Shown one piece after another: positions 17,596-26,547 of a stretch of DNA of 57,571 nucleotides (positions are counted from its first letter, which is position 1; the number at the start of each line of letters is the position of its first letter). The translations under genes were made by a program, and so were the position numbers. The stretch is taken from assembly GCA_030691505.1 (NCBI GenBank), contig JAUYEG010000121.1, positions 1 through 57,571 of the forward strand. Direction: 5' to 3'. The notes under the pieces are model-generated. The model did no database searches and was not told where the DNA came from. It saw only the letters and a list, made by a program, of their open reading frames with translations. This DNA comes from Bacillota bacterium. Its GTDB lineage: Bacteria > Bacillota > Sulfobacillia > JAUYEG01.

Positions 17596-19028
17596 CGTGA
17601 GGCCCCCTCGCCCGTGGCCGGGACTAGCTCACCGCTGAGCGTCCAGGTCCGTGCGGCCCTGATGCGCACCATGGCCAGCCGGCCGCGCAGTTCAGCGGGC
17701 GCGGGCGTGAGCACGTAATGGAAGGCGCGCGTCCTGCCGGCCATCACATTCGGATCCTTCTCGCTGGGCCCGAGGAACAGCACTTCCTGCCCGGTGTCGA
17801 CCAGCCGGGCGAGGCTCTCGCGGCTGACCTCTTCCTGCAGGCGGTTGAGCCGCGCCAGCCGCTCCCGCCGAACTGGCAGCGGGACCTGCTCCGCCATCTC
17901 CGCCGCGGGCGTGCCGCGCCGGCGCGAGTATGCAAACGTGAACGCCGAATCGAAACAGGCCAGCCGGACGAGTTCAAGCGTTTGCTCGAAGTCCTCCTCG
18001 GTCTCGCCCGGAAAGCCGACTATGATGTCCGTCGTCAGCCCGACCCCGGGCACGGCACGGCGCAGGCGCTCCACCAGCGCGAGATAGTGGCCGCGGGTAT
18101 ACCCGCGGTTCATGGCCTTGAGCACGCGGTCGGACCCAGCCTGAACGGGCAGGTGTATGTGCTCACAGACCGCCGGCAGCGTCGCCATCGCCTCGATGAG
18201 GCGATGGCTGAGATCCCGCGGATGCGAGGTCACAAAGCGTATCCTGACCAGGCCGAACGGGGAGGCGGCCATGTCCACCGCGGCCAGAAGGCCGGGGAAA
18301 TCGGCGCCGCCCGCCAGGTCGCGGCCGTAGCTGTTGACGTTCTGGCCGAGCAGGGTGACCTCGCGCACCCCCTGCCGCGCCAGCCCGACAACCTCGTCCA
18401 CGACAGCCTGCACCGGGCGGCTGCGCTCGCGGCCGCGGACGTACGGGACAATGCAGTAGCTGCAGTAGTTGTCGCATCCGAAGCTGACGTTGACCAATGC
18501 CTCGACCCGCCGTGCGGCCAGCCTGGGCTGATCGACTGCCGCGTCGTCGGGGCTGTCGTCGATCTCGATGACCGGCCCGTACGGGCCCGAGCCGGTTTCG
18601 GCGCGCAGCCCGGCTCGCATCCGGGCCGTCGCGACGAGCACCGGCACCCGGGACGAGTTGTGCGTGCCAAAGATGAAATCGAGCCAGGGCGCCTGGCCGG
18701 CAATCCGCTCCGCTGCCCCCGGCTGCTGCGGAAAGCACCCGCCCACCCCCACCAGAAGCTCCGGGCGGCGTTCCTTTTCCAGCCGGTATTCCAGCACCCG
18801 GCCCATGATCTTGCGCTCGGCGTTCTCACGTACGCAGCAGGTATTGAAGACGACAAGATCCTCGGGCTCGCCGGCGGCCGCCGGCCGGTAGCCCAGGTCC
18901 TCCAGCATGGCGGCCAGGGCGTCGCTATCGCGCTCATTCATCTGGCAACCGTAGGTGATAATGCGATACCGCAAGAAGGGCTCTCCCCTCGCCGCCGCCG
19001 GGCAGGCTCGTCTGAACTCAGCCCTCAT
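17592..19028 (-). CDS. miaB: tRNA-2-methylthio-N6-dimethylallyladenosine synthase MiaB
   Basis: Radical-SAM methylthiotransferase that modifies ms2i6A37 in tRNA; 478 residues. Cys28, Cys64 and Cys98 form the auxiliary cluster and Cys185, Cys189, Cys192 the SAM cluster (CDNYCSYC). A TRAM domain closes the protein. I chose the ATG at 19028; the frame extends to 19151 but the added part looks non-coding and enters the control region of the divergent SASP gene. It heads the miaB-mutS-mutL-miaA-hfq run, all coupled by short overlaps. Confidence 0.94.
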   Translation of the reverse strand: MRAEFRRACPAAARGEPFLRYRIITYGCQMNERDSDALAAMLEDLGYRPAAAGEPEDLVVFNTCCVRENAERKIMGRVLEYRLEKERRPELLVGVGGCFPQQPGAAERIAGQAPWLDFIFGTHNSSRVPVLVATARMRAGLRAETGSGPYGPVIEIDDSPDDAAVDQPRLAARRVEALVNVSFGCDNYCSYCIVPYVRGRERSRPVQAVVDEVVGLARQGVREVTLLGQNVNSYGRDLAGGADFPGLLAAVDMAASPFGLVRIRFVTSHPRDLSHRLIEAMATLPAVCEHIHLPVQAGSDRVLKAMNRGYTRGHYLALVERLRRAVPGVGLTTDIIVGFPGETEEDFEQTLELVRLACFDSAFTFAYSRRRGTPAAEMAEQVPLPVRRERLARLNRLQEEVSRESLARLVDTGQEVLFLGPSEKDPNVMAGRTRAFHYVLTPAPAELRGRLAMVRIRAARTWTLSGELVPATGEGASR

Positions 19029-19153
19029 TGTACCACCCGTGCGGCGGGGCCCAAAACCCGGCCTGCTCGGGCTCCCCCCGTGCAAACCGAACGCAAAACA
19101 TGCCAGCATCGCCGCGCGCAAAACGGAGACGATAAGACGAGGAGGTGGCATTC

Positions 19154-19513
19154 TTGACGAACGACAATGGCAACGGCAACCGTAACCGCATCCTCGTTCC
19201 CCAGGCGCAGGACGCGCTGGAGCAGTTTAAGTATGAGATCGCGACCGAGCTAGGCATTCCAGCCCGCGCATCCGGCAGCGGCGGGGCGGCCCAGGGCGGG
19301 CAAGGCCAGCAGGGCTATGAGGCCATGCTCGATTCGTGGAAATACGAGGTTGCGCAGGAACTCGGAATACTCCCCGACATCCAGCAGCGCGGCTGGGGCA
19401 ACATGACTTCGAAGCAGTGTGGCGCGGTCGGCGGCCGGATGGGTGGCAAGATCGGCGGCCAAATGGTGAAACGGCTGATCCAGGTCGCAGAGCAGAGTAT
19501 GGTTGGTCGCTAA
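19154..19513 (+). CDS. alpha/beta-type small acid-soluble spore protein with a duplicated module
   Basis: Spore DNA-coating protein, 119 residues. The start is TTG at 19154, 8 nt after AGGAGG. The C-terminal part (about 57-115) is a normal alpha/beta SASP, with KYEVAQELGI followed by NMTSKQCGAVGGRMGGKIGG and MVKRLIQVAEQ. Ahead of it lies a second copy of the first helix, ALEQFKYEIATELGIP (21-36), joined by a Gly/Gln-rich linker. Both copies carry the E-(I/V)-A-x-E-L motif where the germination protease GPR cuts, so this protein may have two cleavage sites. Expression from a forespore promoter is expected, but I could not place one. Confidence 0.9.
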   Translation: MTNDNGNGNRNRILVPQAQDALEQFKYEIATELGIPARASGSGGAAQGGQGQQGYEAMLDSWKYEVAQELGILPDIQQRGWGNMTSKQCGAVGGRMGGKIGGQMVKRLIQVAEQSMVGR

Positions 19514-19524
19514 ACCAATCAAGC

Positions 19525-19552
19525 AGGCGGGGGAGCGCTAGCTCCCCCGCCT
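19525..19552. terminator. bidirectional hairpin between SASP and DUF692 genes
   Basis: A perfect 12-bp stem (AGGCGGGGGAGC against GCTCCCCCGCCT) with a GCTA loop lies between two convergent genes. Neither side has a long T run; the minus-strand side (TGCTTGATTGGTTT) is the better one. Confidence 0.65.
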
Positions 19553-19553
19553 C

Positions 19554-20409
19554 TCACACCATCGAACGTCCGCATTCCGGCAGTGCACCAAGCCGATGCG
19601 CTTCCAAAATGCTTTTTATCCGTTGGAGTTGCCGCAATAGCGCCTCAGGATCGTTGCGCTCCGCAAACAGCGGGCCGACGCCCCCGTACTCCAGGGTGAC
19701 AGTCTCGACCGGACCCCTATGGATTACCTCCTCAAGCAGGGTAAATCCTTCGTCGCTGACTTCCTTGTGCCGGTCACGCAACTCTCCGTTGACCATCTCG
19801 GGTCCGGCAATATGAACCTCCGTCACGAGTTCCAGCGGTAGCTGGCCCAGATAGTCCGCTGCCGGCTCACCGAGTTGCCAGGCGGCGATCATGGCGTGTG
19901 CGAGGTCGAGCAGCAGACGGGACCGGGTGCGGTCGAGAGCCTCACGGATGAAGTCCGGCGCGCACAGACGTGGCGGCTGGAATGCCTGCCCCGGGCGTGG
20001 ACGGTAGAAATGGATGTTCTCAAGGTGCACGGGGAGACCGCTCAGTTCGCGCAGGTATTCGATGTCTTGGGTCAGTGCCGTCAGGAAGGCCCGCTCGTCA
20101 AACGGCTCGCCGGCCCCGGCGGAGTACTCAAGGTGTACCGACAGATACGGGCTGCGCCTTGCGCAGGCACCGGGGCGAAAAAAGGGACCGAAAACCCGGA
20201 TGGCCTGGAGCGACCCTGCCCAGCGGCTTGGGACGGTCCAGGTTGTGTCCCAGGCCATGCAACAGCAAGGGGCACTCATCCCGGAGACGCCGGTAGTCCT
20301 CGACGTACTCGGCGCGATCGAACTCCGAGACCTTGACCACATCGCATAGCCCCGGATGCAACCGCCTGGTTACCAGCAATTGCGGCGAGAAGTTGGCCGC
20401 AACCTGAAT
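19554..20409 (-). pseudogene. DUF692 (MNIO-type) enzyme gene, frameshifted
   Basis: Two overlapping frames together encode one DUF692 protein of about 285 residues. The N-terminal part (20409 to about 20217) reads VAANFSPQLL to GLGHNLDRPKPLG; the frame ending at 19554 continues with PYLSVHLEYSAG, LPVHLENIHFY, LLLDLAHA, VTEVHIAGPE and VTLEYGG. The His/Glu/Asp set matches the multi-iron oxidases of this TIM-barrel family, which often modify cysteines in peptides. Deleting one G in the AGGGTC at about 20212-20217 restores the frame. The homologous first residue falls on ATT at 20409; a GTG at 20478 is the only canonical start and overlaps pxpBC. It could be a pseudogene or a single sequence error. 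Confidence 0.7.
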
Positions 20410-20447
20410 CGCCGCCGGGCGGCGCCGGCCCCGTCCGGCTACGGCCC

Positions 20448-22256
20448 TTACCGGCGCATGTCCACGGTCACCTGCCAAATACGTCCCTCCATGCCGAGCC
20501 GCATTTGGACCAGATCTCCGGCGGCCCTGGCGATCAACTGCTCGAACGATACGTGCAGCTTGCTGGCCTCAGCCACTTCCACGGGCGCGAACGCCAGCTC
20601 ATCGCCCGGCCGCAGCTGAGCTGCCGGCGGCAGGTCGGCGGTGACGACCACACCCGCCTTGGCGTAGCCGCCGGTCGTCTGGTGATCGGCCATCAGCAGC
20701 ACCGGCTGACCGTTGCCGGGAACCTGAATGGCCCCCGCTACGGCACCGTCGCTGACGATATCGGCTCCGCCGGTCGGCCGGACCTCAGGGCCGGCCAGCC
20801 TGTACCCCATGCGGTTTGACTCGTTGCCCACCCGGAATACCGGCCCGTACAGGGCATCACGCGCCTCCGGGCCAAAACGGCCGTCCTGCGGCCCCGGCAC
20901 AACCCTCAGGGTGGGCGGGCCGACGCCCATCCTGAGGTACACCTCGCGAACCACTTCCGGATCCGCGACACGCGTGGACATGGTCCGGGCCTCCGGGCCC
21001 ATTGGGGAAGCAGGCAGCATATCGCCCGTTTGCAGTTTCCGTCCGTAATGTCCGCCAAAGCCCGCCCCCAGGTTGGTGCTGCGGCTGCCAAGCACCGGAC
21101 GTACGGCAACTCCGCCGCCAATGCAGAGGTAGCCCCGGAAGCCGTGTCTGAGAATGCCAACCACCAGTCTCTGTCCCGGCCGGAAGGCAAACACGGTCCA
21201 GCCGGGTACCTGCTTTTCGTCGAGCCGGAGGTCCCCGGTCCCACCGGTCCACACCGCGGCCCCGGACGACAGAAAAGCGAATTCCGCGCCGCCGGCCGTA
21301 ACCTCGACAGCGGCGGCCCCCTCCGGGTTGCCGAGCAGCCGGTTACCCACGCGCAGCGCAAAGCGATCCATAGCGCCGCCGGGGCCGCAGCCGTACCGCT
21401 CGTACCCGCTGCGGCCGAGGTCCTGCACCGTTGCCAGCGGACCGGGGCGCTCGACGCCAAGAACGGGCTGCACGCTGGACCTGCCCGCATCACCGGCGCC
21501 GGCTCGCGGCGTGACGCGGGCCTCCGGGGGAACCCAGCCGGATTGCTCCATGGCCCGGTGCTCGTCGGGGCCGATCGCGTAGAAAGAAACCCTGTCGCCG
21601 GCACGCAGCAATGAGGGCGGATCCCAGTCGAGATCCCACATACGCACGGGCGTGTTTCCGATTACGCGCCATCCGCCGGGACTGGGCAGGCTGTAGACGC
21701 CGGTGAGCTCTTCAGCTATCGCGACGGCGCCGCACGGCGTCTTCAGGCGCGGCCGTGCAAGCCTCGGCAGCCGCAGCTGCGGTACTAGCGATGCCATGTA
21801 GGGATAGCCGATCTGAAAGCCCATCATGTGCACCAGGTACTCGGTCCCTGTGTGCAGACGGACGACTTCCCGATTGGATAGGCCGGTCATGGCGGCGACT
21901 TCCTGAAGGTCGGGCGCGTACTCGCCCTCGTAGCACACCGGCAGCGACAGGTGGCGGGAACAAGGCTTGTGCCCGCCTCCAGCGCCCTCCACGCCCTCGA
22001 CGGCGCCAGCCAGCGCCTGGCGGACCATGCCCTCAAGCCGCCCGCGCGGCAGCAGCCCCGGGTCAAACCTCAGGAGCAGCGAGCGATAGGTTGGGACGCT
22101 GCCATCCAAGCCGCGGGCGCGCGGGTCGCTCAGCCAGCGCCGCACGTGTGCATCGAGGAAATGCACGGCCTCGTTGGCGGCCTCCTCGACCCGGTCGGAG
22201 AACTCGACCACGAGCCCCGTCTCGCCTGCGGCCAGAAAACGCGGTTGGGCGTACAC
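20448..22256 (-). CDS. 5-oxoprolinase subunits B and C fused (PxpB-PxpC)
   Basis: A 602-residue fusion of the two biotin-carboxylase-like subunits (KipI- and KipA-related) of the prokaryotic ATP-dependent 5-oxoprolinase. Residues 1 to about 245 are PxpB, with HTGTEYLVHMMGFQIGYPYM and GWRVIGNTPVRMWD. A short Ala/Gly linker follows, and from about 266 comes PxpC, with GPLATVQDLGRSGYERYG and GGAMDRFALRVGNRLLGNP. With PxpA it opens 5-oxoproline to glutamate. The GTG at 22256 lies 19 nt after the pxpA stop, behind GGGGAC; the open frame reaches 22484 but that part lies inside pxpA. Confidence 0.9.
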   Translation of the reverse strand: MYAQPRFLAAGETGLVVEFSDRVEEAANEAVHFLDAHVRRWLSDPRARGLDGSVPTYRSLLLRFDPGLLPRGRLEGMVRQALAGAVEGVEGAGGGHKPCSRHLSLPVCYEGEYAPDLQEVAAMTGLSNREVVRLHTGTEYLVHMMGFQIGYPYMASLVPQLRLPRLARPRLKTPCGAVAIAEELTGVYSLPSPGGWRVIGNTPVRMWDLDWDPPSLLRAGDRVSFYAIGPDEHRAMEQSGWVPPEARVTPRAGAGDAGRSSVQPVLGVERPGPLATVQDLGRSGYERYGCGPGGAMDRFALRVGNRLLGNPEGAAAVEVTAGGAEFAFLSSGAAVWTGGTGDLRLDEKQVPGWTVFAFRPGQRLVVGILRHGFRGYLCIGGGVAVRPVLGSRSTNLGAGFGGHYGRKLQTGDMLPASPMGPEARTMSTRVADPEVVREVYLRMGVGPPTLRVVPGPQDGRFGPEARDALYGPVFRVGNESNRMGYRLAGPEVRPTGGADIVSDGAVAGAIQVPGNGQPVLLMADHQTTGGYAKAGVVVTADLPPAAQLRPGDELAFAPVEVAEASKLHVSFEQLIARAAGDLVQMRLGMEGRIWQVTVDMRR

Positions 22257-22275
22257 CGGACGTCCCCGCGCCCGT

Positions 22276-23043
22276 CTAGCCCCGTCCGCGGCCCATGGGA
22301 CGGACCTCGACGCCGGCCGCCTCAAGGGCGCGCCGGATGCCCTCAGCCAGACGGGCGGCGCCGGGGGTATCCCCGTGCACGCAAACGGTATCGGCCTGCA
22401 CCGGAATGGTCTCGCCGGTGACCGTTGCGACCGTGCCGCGGGTGGCCATCTGCACCACCCGGCGCACGACCAGCTCGGGGTCATGGATCACCGACCCGGC
22501 GATGCGCCGCGAGACGAGGGTGCCCTCCGGGGTGTAGGCCCTGTCCGCAAAGACCTCGCTCGCCGTTCTGAGGCCGAGCTCGGCCGCCGCCCGCAGCAGG
22601 GCCGAGCCCGCCAGGCCGACATAGGTCAGGCCGGGATCCACGCGGGCCACCCCCTCGGCCATCGCCCGCGCCAGGCGGTCGTCCGTCGCCGCCATGTTGT
22701 AGACGGCGCCATGCCCTTTAACGTGCTGCAGCCGCAGGCCGTACGCGGCGGCGAACGCGGCAAGCGCGCCGACCTGATACGTCACGTAGTCCCGCACCTC
22801 GTCGGGGGTCGCGTTGAGCTCACGGCGCCCGAAGCCCAGAATGTCGGGAAACGACGGATGGGCGCCGACGGCCACACCGCAGCGCTTGGCCAGGGCCACC
22901 GTGCGGTCCATGACCGAAGGATCGCCGGCGTGGAAACCGCATGCCACGTTGGCCGACGTGATATAGGCCACTATTTCGTCATCGGCGCCGTAGCGGTAGT
23001 TGCCGAAGCTCTCGCCCATGTCGCAGTTGATGTCTAGCGCCAA
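22276..23043 (-). CDS. pxpA: 5-oxoprolinase subunit A (LamB/YcsF family)
   Basis: A 255-residue LamB/YcsF TIM-barrel subunit of 5-oxoprolinase. Visible family motifs are DINCDMGESFG at the start, ANVACGFHAGDP, VGAHPSFPD and QHVKGHGAVYN. It follows the TldE-like gene by 35 nt and precedes the pxpB-pxpC fusion, so the three subunits are made from one message. The enzyme salvages pyroglutamate that forms from glutamine or from peptide N-termini. Confidence 0.95.
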   Translation of the reverse strand: MALDINCDMGESFGNYRYGADDEIVAYITSANVACGFHAGDPSVMDRTVALAKRCGVAVGAHPSFPDILGFGRRELNATPDEVRDYVTYQVGALAAFAAAYGLRLQHVKGHGAVYNMAATDDRLARAMAEGVARVDPGLTYVGLAGSALLRAAAELGLRTASEVFADRAYTPEGTLVSRRIAGSVIHDPELVVRRVVQMATRGTVATVTGETIPVQADTVCVHGDTPGAARLAEGIRRALEAAGVEVRPMGRGRG

Positions 23044-23078
23044 CGCGAGGACCTCCTTCCGTATCCAGAGACCGGCGG

Positions 23079-24437
23079 CTAGAACTCCGTCGCGCCGGTG
23101 AACGCGAAACGCCGTATCTTGATAGCCGGCACGAGTATCCCGCCGATGAAGCCCCCCTGCAGTTTGCGCTCGCGGCTGAGAGCGGCGACCTCCGACAGCG
23201 CCCGCGGCACGCTGTCGGTAAACCGCAGGTTGCGCGCCGGCCGCGCGACTTTGCCGTCCTCGATCAGGTAAGTGCCGTCGCGGGTCATCCCGGTGACAAC
23301 CACCCGCGCCGGGTGGACCGGGTTTGTGTAGTGAAAGCGGGTGACGAGAATGCCCCGCTCTGTCGACGAAATCATCTCATCCAGGGTGCTGTCCCCCCCG
23401 GCCATGAACAGGTTGACCGGCATGGGTCCGTATGTGTTAGGGGCAGGCAGGGCATGGCCGGTGCTGAGACGGCCCTCCTGCGCGGCGGTAGCCGAGTCGT
23501 GCACGAAACCCGCCGCCACGCCGCGGTCGATGAGAACGACTTTTTCCTTTGGCACGCCCTCGAAGTCAAACGGCATGGGCAGCCCGGCCCCGTCCAGCCC
23601 ATCGTCCCAAATGGTGATATTCTCGCCCATCACGGGCGACCCGAGGCGGCCGCACATGAAGCTGCGCCCCTCTTGCGCCGCCTGCGCGCTGAAACCGAGA
23701 AACGCGAGGAACATAAGCAGGTCCGCGACCGCCGCGGGCTCAAGGATGACCGTATACTCCGCCGGCTCAAGCGAAACCGGGTCTTGAGCGAGGATCGCCT
23801 TTCCCACGGCGGTCTCCGAGACCTCAAGCGGCTTGATCGAGCCCACCGCGGCGGATGTCTGATCGGCGTAGCCTGATCCGGAAACGCCGGAGATCACCGC
23901 CGTCATGCCGGCCGTCGTGCCCGCCGCGTACGCCGCAATCCCGAGCGAGTTGACCACCGCGAGCTCGCGCACGCCCGTGGCAAAGCTCCCCGCCGCCGAA
24001 AGCCCAGCCCCGCGGGCCAGGTCAACCAGAACGGCAACGGCCCCTGCCCTCTCCGCCGCGGAATAGGCAGCGGTTTGCTCGTCGAACATGCCCGGGACGC
24101 TCTCCATCACGGGACGCGAGCCCGGGCCGGGCAGCGAGCGGAACCGCGGATTGGGCGGCTGCAGGCGGGCGATGTCAAGAGCCCGGGCTGCCGCCCCCTG
24201 AATGTCATCGAGGCCCAGAGCACTGGTCGCTGCGCTCCCGGTCCTGTCCCCGGCCACGGCCCGCACGGCAAGGCGCATGGTGCGCTCGCCCACGTTCTGA
24301 TGGATATAGTTGGTAGCAAACCTGGTAAGATACTGGTCCTGGGCGATCAGCACCACTTCCGTCTGGTCCGCAGAGCTGGCCCGCAGCGCCTCGAGGCACA
24401 GCTCCAACGCCCGATCCCGACCTAACACGGCCGTCAC
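23079..24437 (-). CDS. TldE/PmbA-like protein
   Basis: A 452-residue member of the TldD/PmbA superfamily. It lacks the zinc HExxxH motif of TldD, so it corresponds to the non-catalytic TldE/PmbA partner. The family degrades unfolded or modified peptides and trims peptide antibiotics. No tldD gene is next to it in this window, so a partner must be encoded elsewhere or the protein acts otherwise. Its GTG start overlaps the PHP gene stop by 4 nt. Neighbouring dipeptidase and oxoprolinase genes suggest a role in peptide breakdown. Confidence 0.85.
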   Translation of the reverse strand: MTAVLGRDRALELCLEALRASSADQTEVVLIAQDQYLTRFATNYIHQNVGERTMRLAVRAVAGDRTGSAATSALGLDDIQGAAARALDIARLQPPNPRFRSLPGPGSRPVMESVPGMFDEQTAAYSAAERAGAVAVLVDLARGAGLSAAGSFATGVRELAVVNSLGIAAYAAGTTAGMTAVISGVSGSGYADQTSAAVGSIKPLEVSETAVGKAILAQDPVSLEPAEYTVILEPAAVADLLMFLAFLGFSAQAAQEGRSFMCGRLGSPVMGENITIWDDGLDGAGLPMPFDFEGVPKEKVVLIDRGVAAGFVHDSATAAQEGRLSTGHALPAPNTYGPMPVNLFMAGGDSTLDEMISSTERGILVTRFHYTNPVHPARVVVTGMTRDGTYLIEDGKVARPARNLRFTDSVPRALSEVAALSRERKLQGGFIGGILVPAIKIRRFAFTGATEF

Positions 24438-25339
24438 CTACCCCCGCTGGACTGAACTACTCCGCCCTGCGCCCCGGAACTCCGCATGGACCCGGACGCG
24501 CCCGGCCGGGGCCGGGGCAGCCGGGCCAGCAACTCCTGTACGGCGGCCACCGGCACCGAAACCTCGCCCAGGACGGCGCCCTCGGTCACGCCCGGACCGT
24601 GAAAATCGGAGCCGCCGGTGACAACCAGATGCTTTTTCCTGGCCAGCGCCTCGTATCGCTGGCGCGCCGCCGGCGCGTGCGCCGGGTGGTGCGCCTCCAG
24701 GCCGACCAGCCCGCAAGGCATCAGCTCATCGATCAGCCCATCGCACCCCACGAGGCCTGGATGGGCCAGGACGGCGGCGCCGCCGGCCCGCACTATCTCC
24801 GCCACGGCCGCGTGGGGGGTCAGCTTGCGGCGCGGCACGTACCCCGGCCGCCCGCGCCCCAGCCATTTGTCCATGGCCTCCTGAAGTCCGGTGACGTAGC
24901 CGCGCTCGATCAGGGCGGCGGCGACGTGCGGGCGGCCGATTGGGCCCCCGGCAGCCAGCTCCAGTACCCGCGACCAGGTGATACGCAGGCCCAGCGTGCC
25001 CAGCAGGTCCACCATGCGCCGGGCGCGTTCGAGGCGGGACTCGACCTGCGTGGCCAGAAAACTGCGAAAAGCCTGGTCCGCGAGGTCAGGGAAATAGCAC
25101 AGGACGTGCGCCTCCGTCGAGCCATGGTCGGTGTTGATCTCGACCGCCGGTATCACCCGGGGTCCCTTGAGTCTTTCGGCCTCGCGGCATGCTTCGTCCA
25201 CCCCGGCAAGCGTGTCGTGATCGGCCACGGCAACGGCGGCCAGGCCGATCCGCGCGGCCTCACGGACCACCTCCGCAGGGCTCCACAGCCCGTCCGAGGC
25301 CCGCGTATGCACGTGCAGATCTGCTCTTTGCCCGTCCAT
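24434..25339 (-). CDS. PHP domain phosphoesterase
   Basis: A 301-residue PHP-domain protein. The metal-binding DLHVHTRASDG (His9, His11, Asp16) is followed by VADHDTL, VEINTDH, a central VLAHPGL and a C-terminal GSDFHG. This resembles the YciV/TrpH-RnaA group, which acts on 3',5'-nucleoside bisphosphates or on short RNA ends, but the substrate cannot be read from the sequence. I chose the ATG at 25339; the open frame begins at 25456, inside the dipeptidase gene. Confidence 0.88.
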   Translation of the reverse strand: MDGQRADLHVHTRASDGLWSPAEVVREAARIGLAAVAVADHDTLAGVDEACREAERLKGPRVIPAVEINTDHGSTEAHVLCYFPDLADQAFRSFLATQVESRLERARRMVDLLGTLGLRITWSRVLELAAGGPIGRPHVAAALIERGYVTGLQEAMDKWLGRGRPGYVPRRKLTPHAAVAEIVRAGGAAVLAHPGLVGCDGLIDELMPCGLVGLEAHHPAHAPAARQRYEALARKKHLVVTGGSDFHGPGVTEGAVLGEVSVPVAAVQELLARLPRPRPGASGSMRSSGAQGGVVQSSGGR

Positions 25340-25391
25340 CAGGCCCGGCGGCGGTCCAATGCTTGGCCAGCCGCGACGGGTCCCAGCGCGC

Positions 25392-26399
25392 TCACCCGCG
25401 CCAGACCTCCTTGAGCACCCGCAGGTGGTTTTCACCGAGAAACTTGCGGATATCATCGTCGCTGTATCCGCGGTCGACCAAAGCCTGGGTCAGGCGCGGG
25501 AACGCGGTTGCGTCCTCAAGGCCCTTGGGCGTGGCGCCGATGCCGTCAAAGTCGGAGCCCAGGCCGACGTGGTCCGGGCCCACGAGGGAGACGATGTGGT
25601 CAAGGTGGTCAAGCAGGTCGGCGAGCGTGGCATCCTTTGGCGCGACGAACGCGGGCGCGAAGTTGAGCCCCATCGCTCCGCCGGCCGCGGCCAGGGCCTT
25701 GATCTGGTCGTCCATCAGGTTGCGCGGATGGTCGCAGACTGCGCGCGCATTGGAGTGGCTAGCCATAAACGGCCCCTTGCACGTCTCCGCCACGTGCCAG
25801 AAGCCCGGATCGGTCAGATGGGAGACGTCAACGACAATCCCGAGCTCATTGCACTGCTGGACAACTTCCACGCCGAAAGTGGTGAGCCCGCCGCCGGTGC
25901 GCCGTTCGGCGATGCCGTCGGCGATCAGATTGCGCTGGTTCCACACCAACCCGAGCGAACGCAATCCCAGGCGGTATAGCACACGCAGGTTGGCGAGGCT
26001 GCCGCCGATGCCCTCTCCGCCCTCGATGGCCAGCACCGCGGCGACCCTGCCGCTCGACTGGATCCGGCGGATGTCCGCAACGCTCAGGGCGAGCTCGGTC
26101 TGGTCGGGAAAGGCTTCCAGTTCGCGCAGCAGGACGTCGATAACCTCCAGCGCCCGCTGCAATCCCCGGTCCGGTTTGAACTGGGGCTCGATGTACACGG
26201 CAAAGAACTGCGCCGCCACCCCGCCCTCACGCAGGCGGGGCAGGTCGAGATGCCCCTTGTCCGATCGTTCCCCCAACCTACGCTCGCCGCGCATCATGGA
26301 GAGGATCGTGTCGCAGTGCGTGTCCACCACTGTCGACGCGTTATGTAAAGCCCGGGCCCTCTCGTCCATGGTCTCGCCGGGGATCGCTTCCAAGTCCAT
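25392..26399 (-). CDS. membrane dipeptidase (M19 family)
   Basis: A 335-residue zinc dipeptidase of the renal dipeptidase family. VDTHCDT (His28, Asp30) gives the first ligands; AIEGGEG, DVSHLTDPGFW, ASHSNARAVCDHPRN and VGLGSDFDGIG match the remaining active-site elements. No signal peptide or membrane segment is visible, so it should be cytosolic despite the family name. It begins the dipeptidase-PHP-TldE-Pxp run after the spoVS terminator. Confidence 0.93.
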   Translation of the reverse strand: MDLEAIPGETMDERARALHNASTVVDTHCDTILSMMRGERRLGERSDKGHLDLPRLREGGVAAQFFAVYIEPQFKPDRGLQRALEVIDVLLRELEAFPDQTELALSVADIRRIQSSGRVAAVLAIEGGEGIGGSLANLRVLYRLGLRSLGLVWNQRNLIADGIAERRTGGGLTTFGVEVVQQCNELGIVVDVSHLTDPGFWHVAETCKGPFMASHSNARAVCDHPRNLMDDQIKALAAAGGAMGLNFAPAFVAPKDATLADLLDHLDHIVSLVGPDHVGLGSDFDGIGATPKGLEDATAFPRLTQALVDRGYSDDDIRKFLGENHLRVLKEVWRG

Positions 26400-26483
26400 C
26401 CCTCCGCCTCTGGCCCCCCGGACGGGGGCGTGTGTAAGGGCTACTTCTGTCCAGGCGGGGGCGTTTCCTTGGGTATCGCGTAG

Positions 26484-26514
26484 AAAGCAAAACTCGCCGG
26501 GAAAGACCGGCGAG
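26484..26514 (-). terminator. intrinsic terminator of spoVS
   Basis: An 8-bp stem (CTCGCCGG and CCGGCGAG, 26493-26514) with a 6-nt loop is followed on the minus strand by TTTTGCTTTCT. This is a good rho-independent terminator 34 nt after the spoVS stop. Confidence 0.85.
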
Positions 26515-26547
26515 CCCTGCTTGGTGCCTGAGACTATGCCTAGTGCA

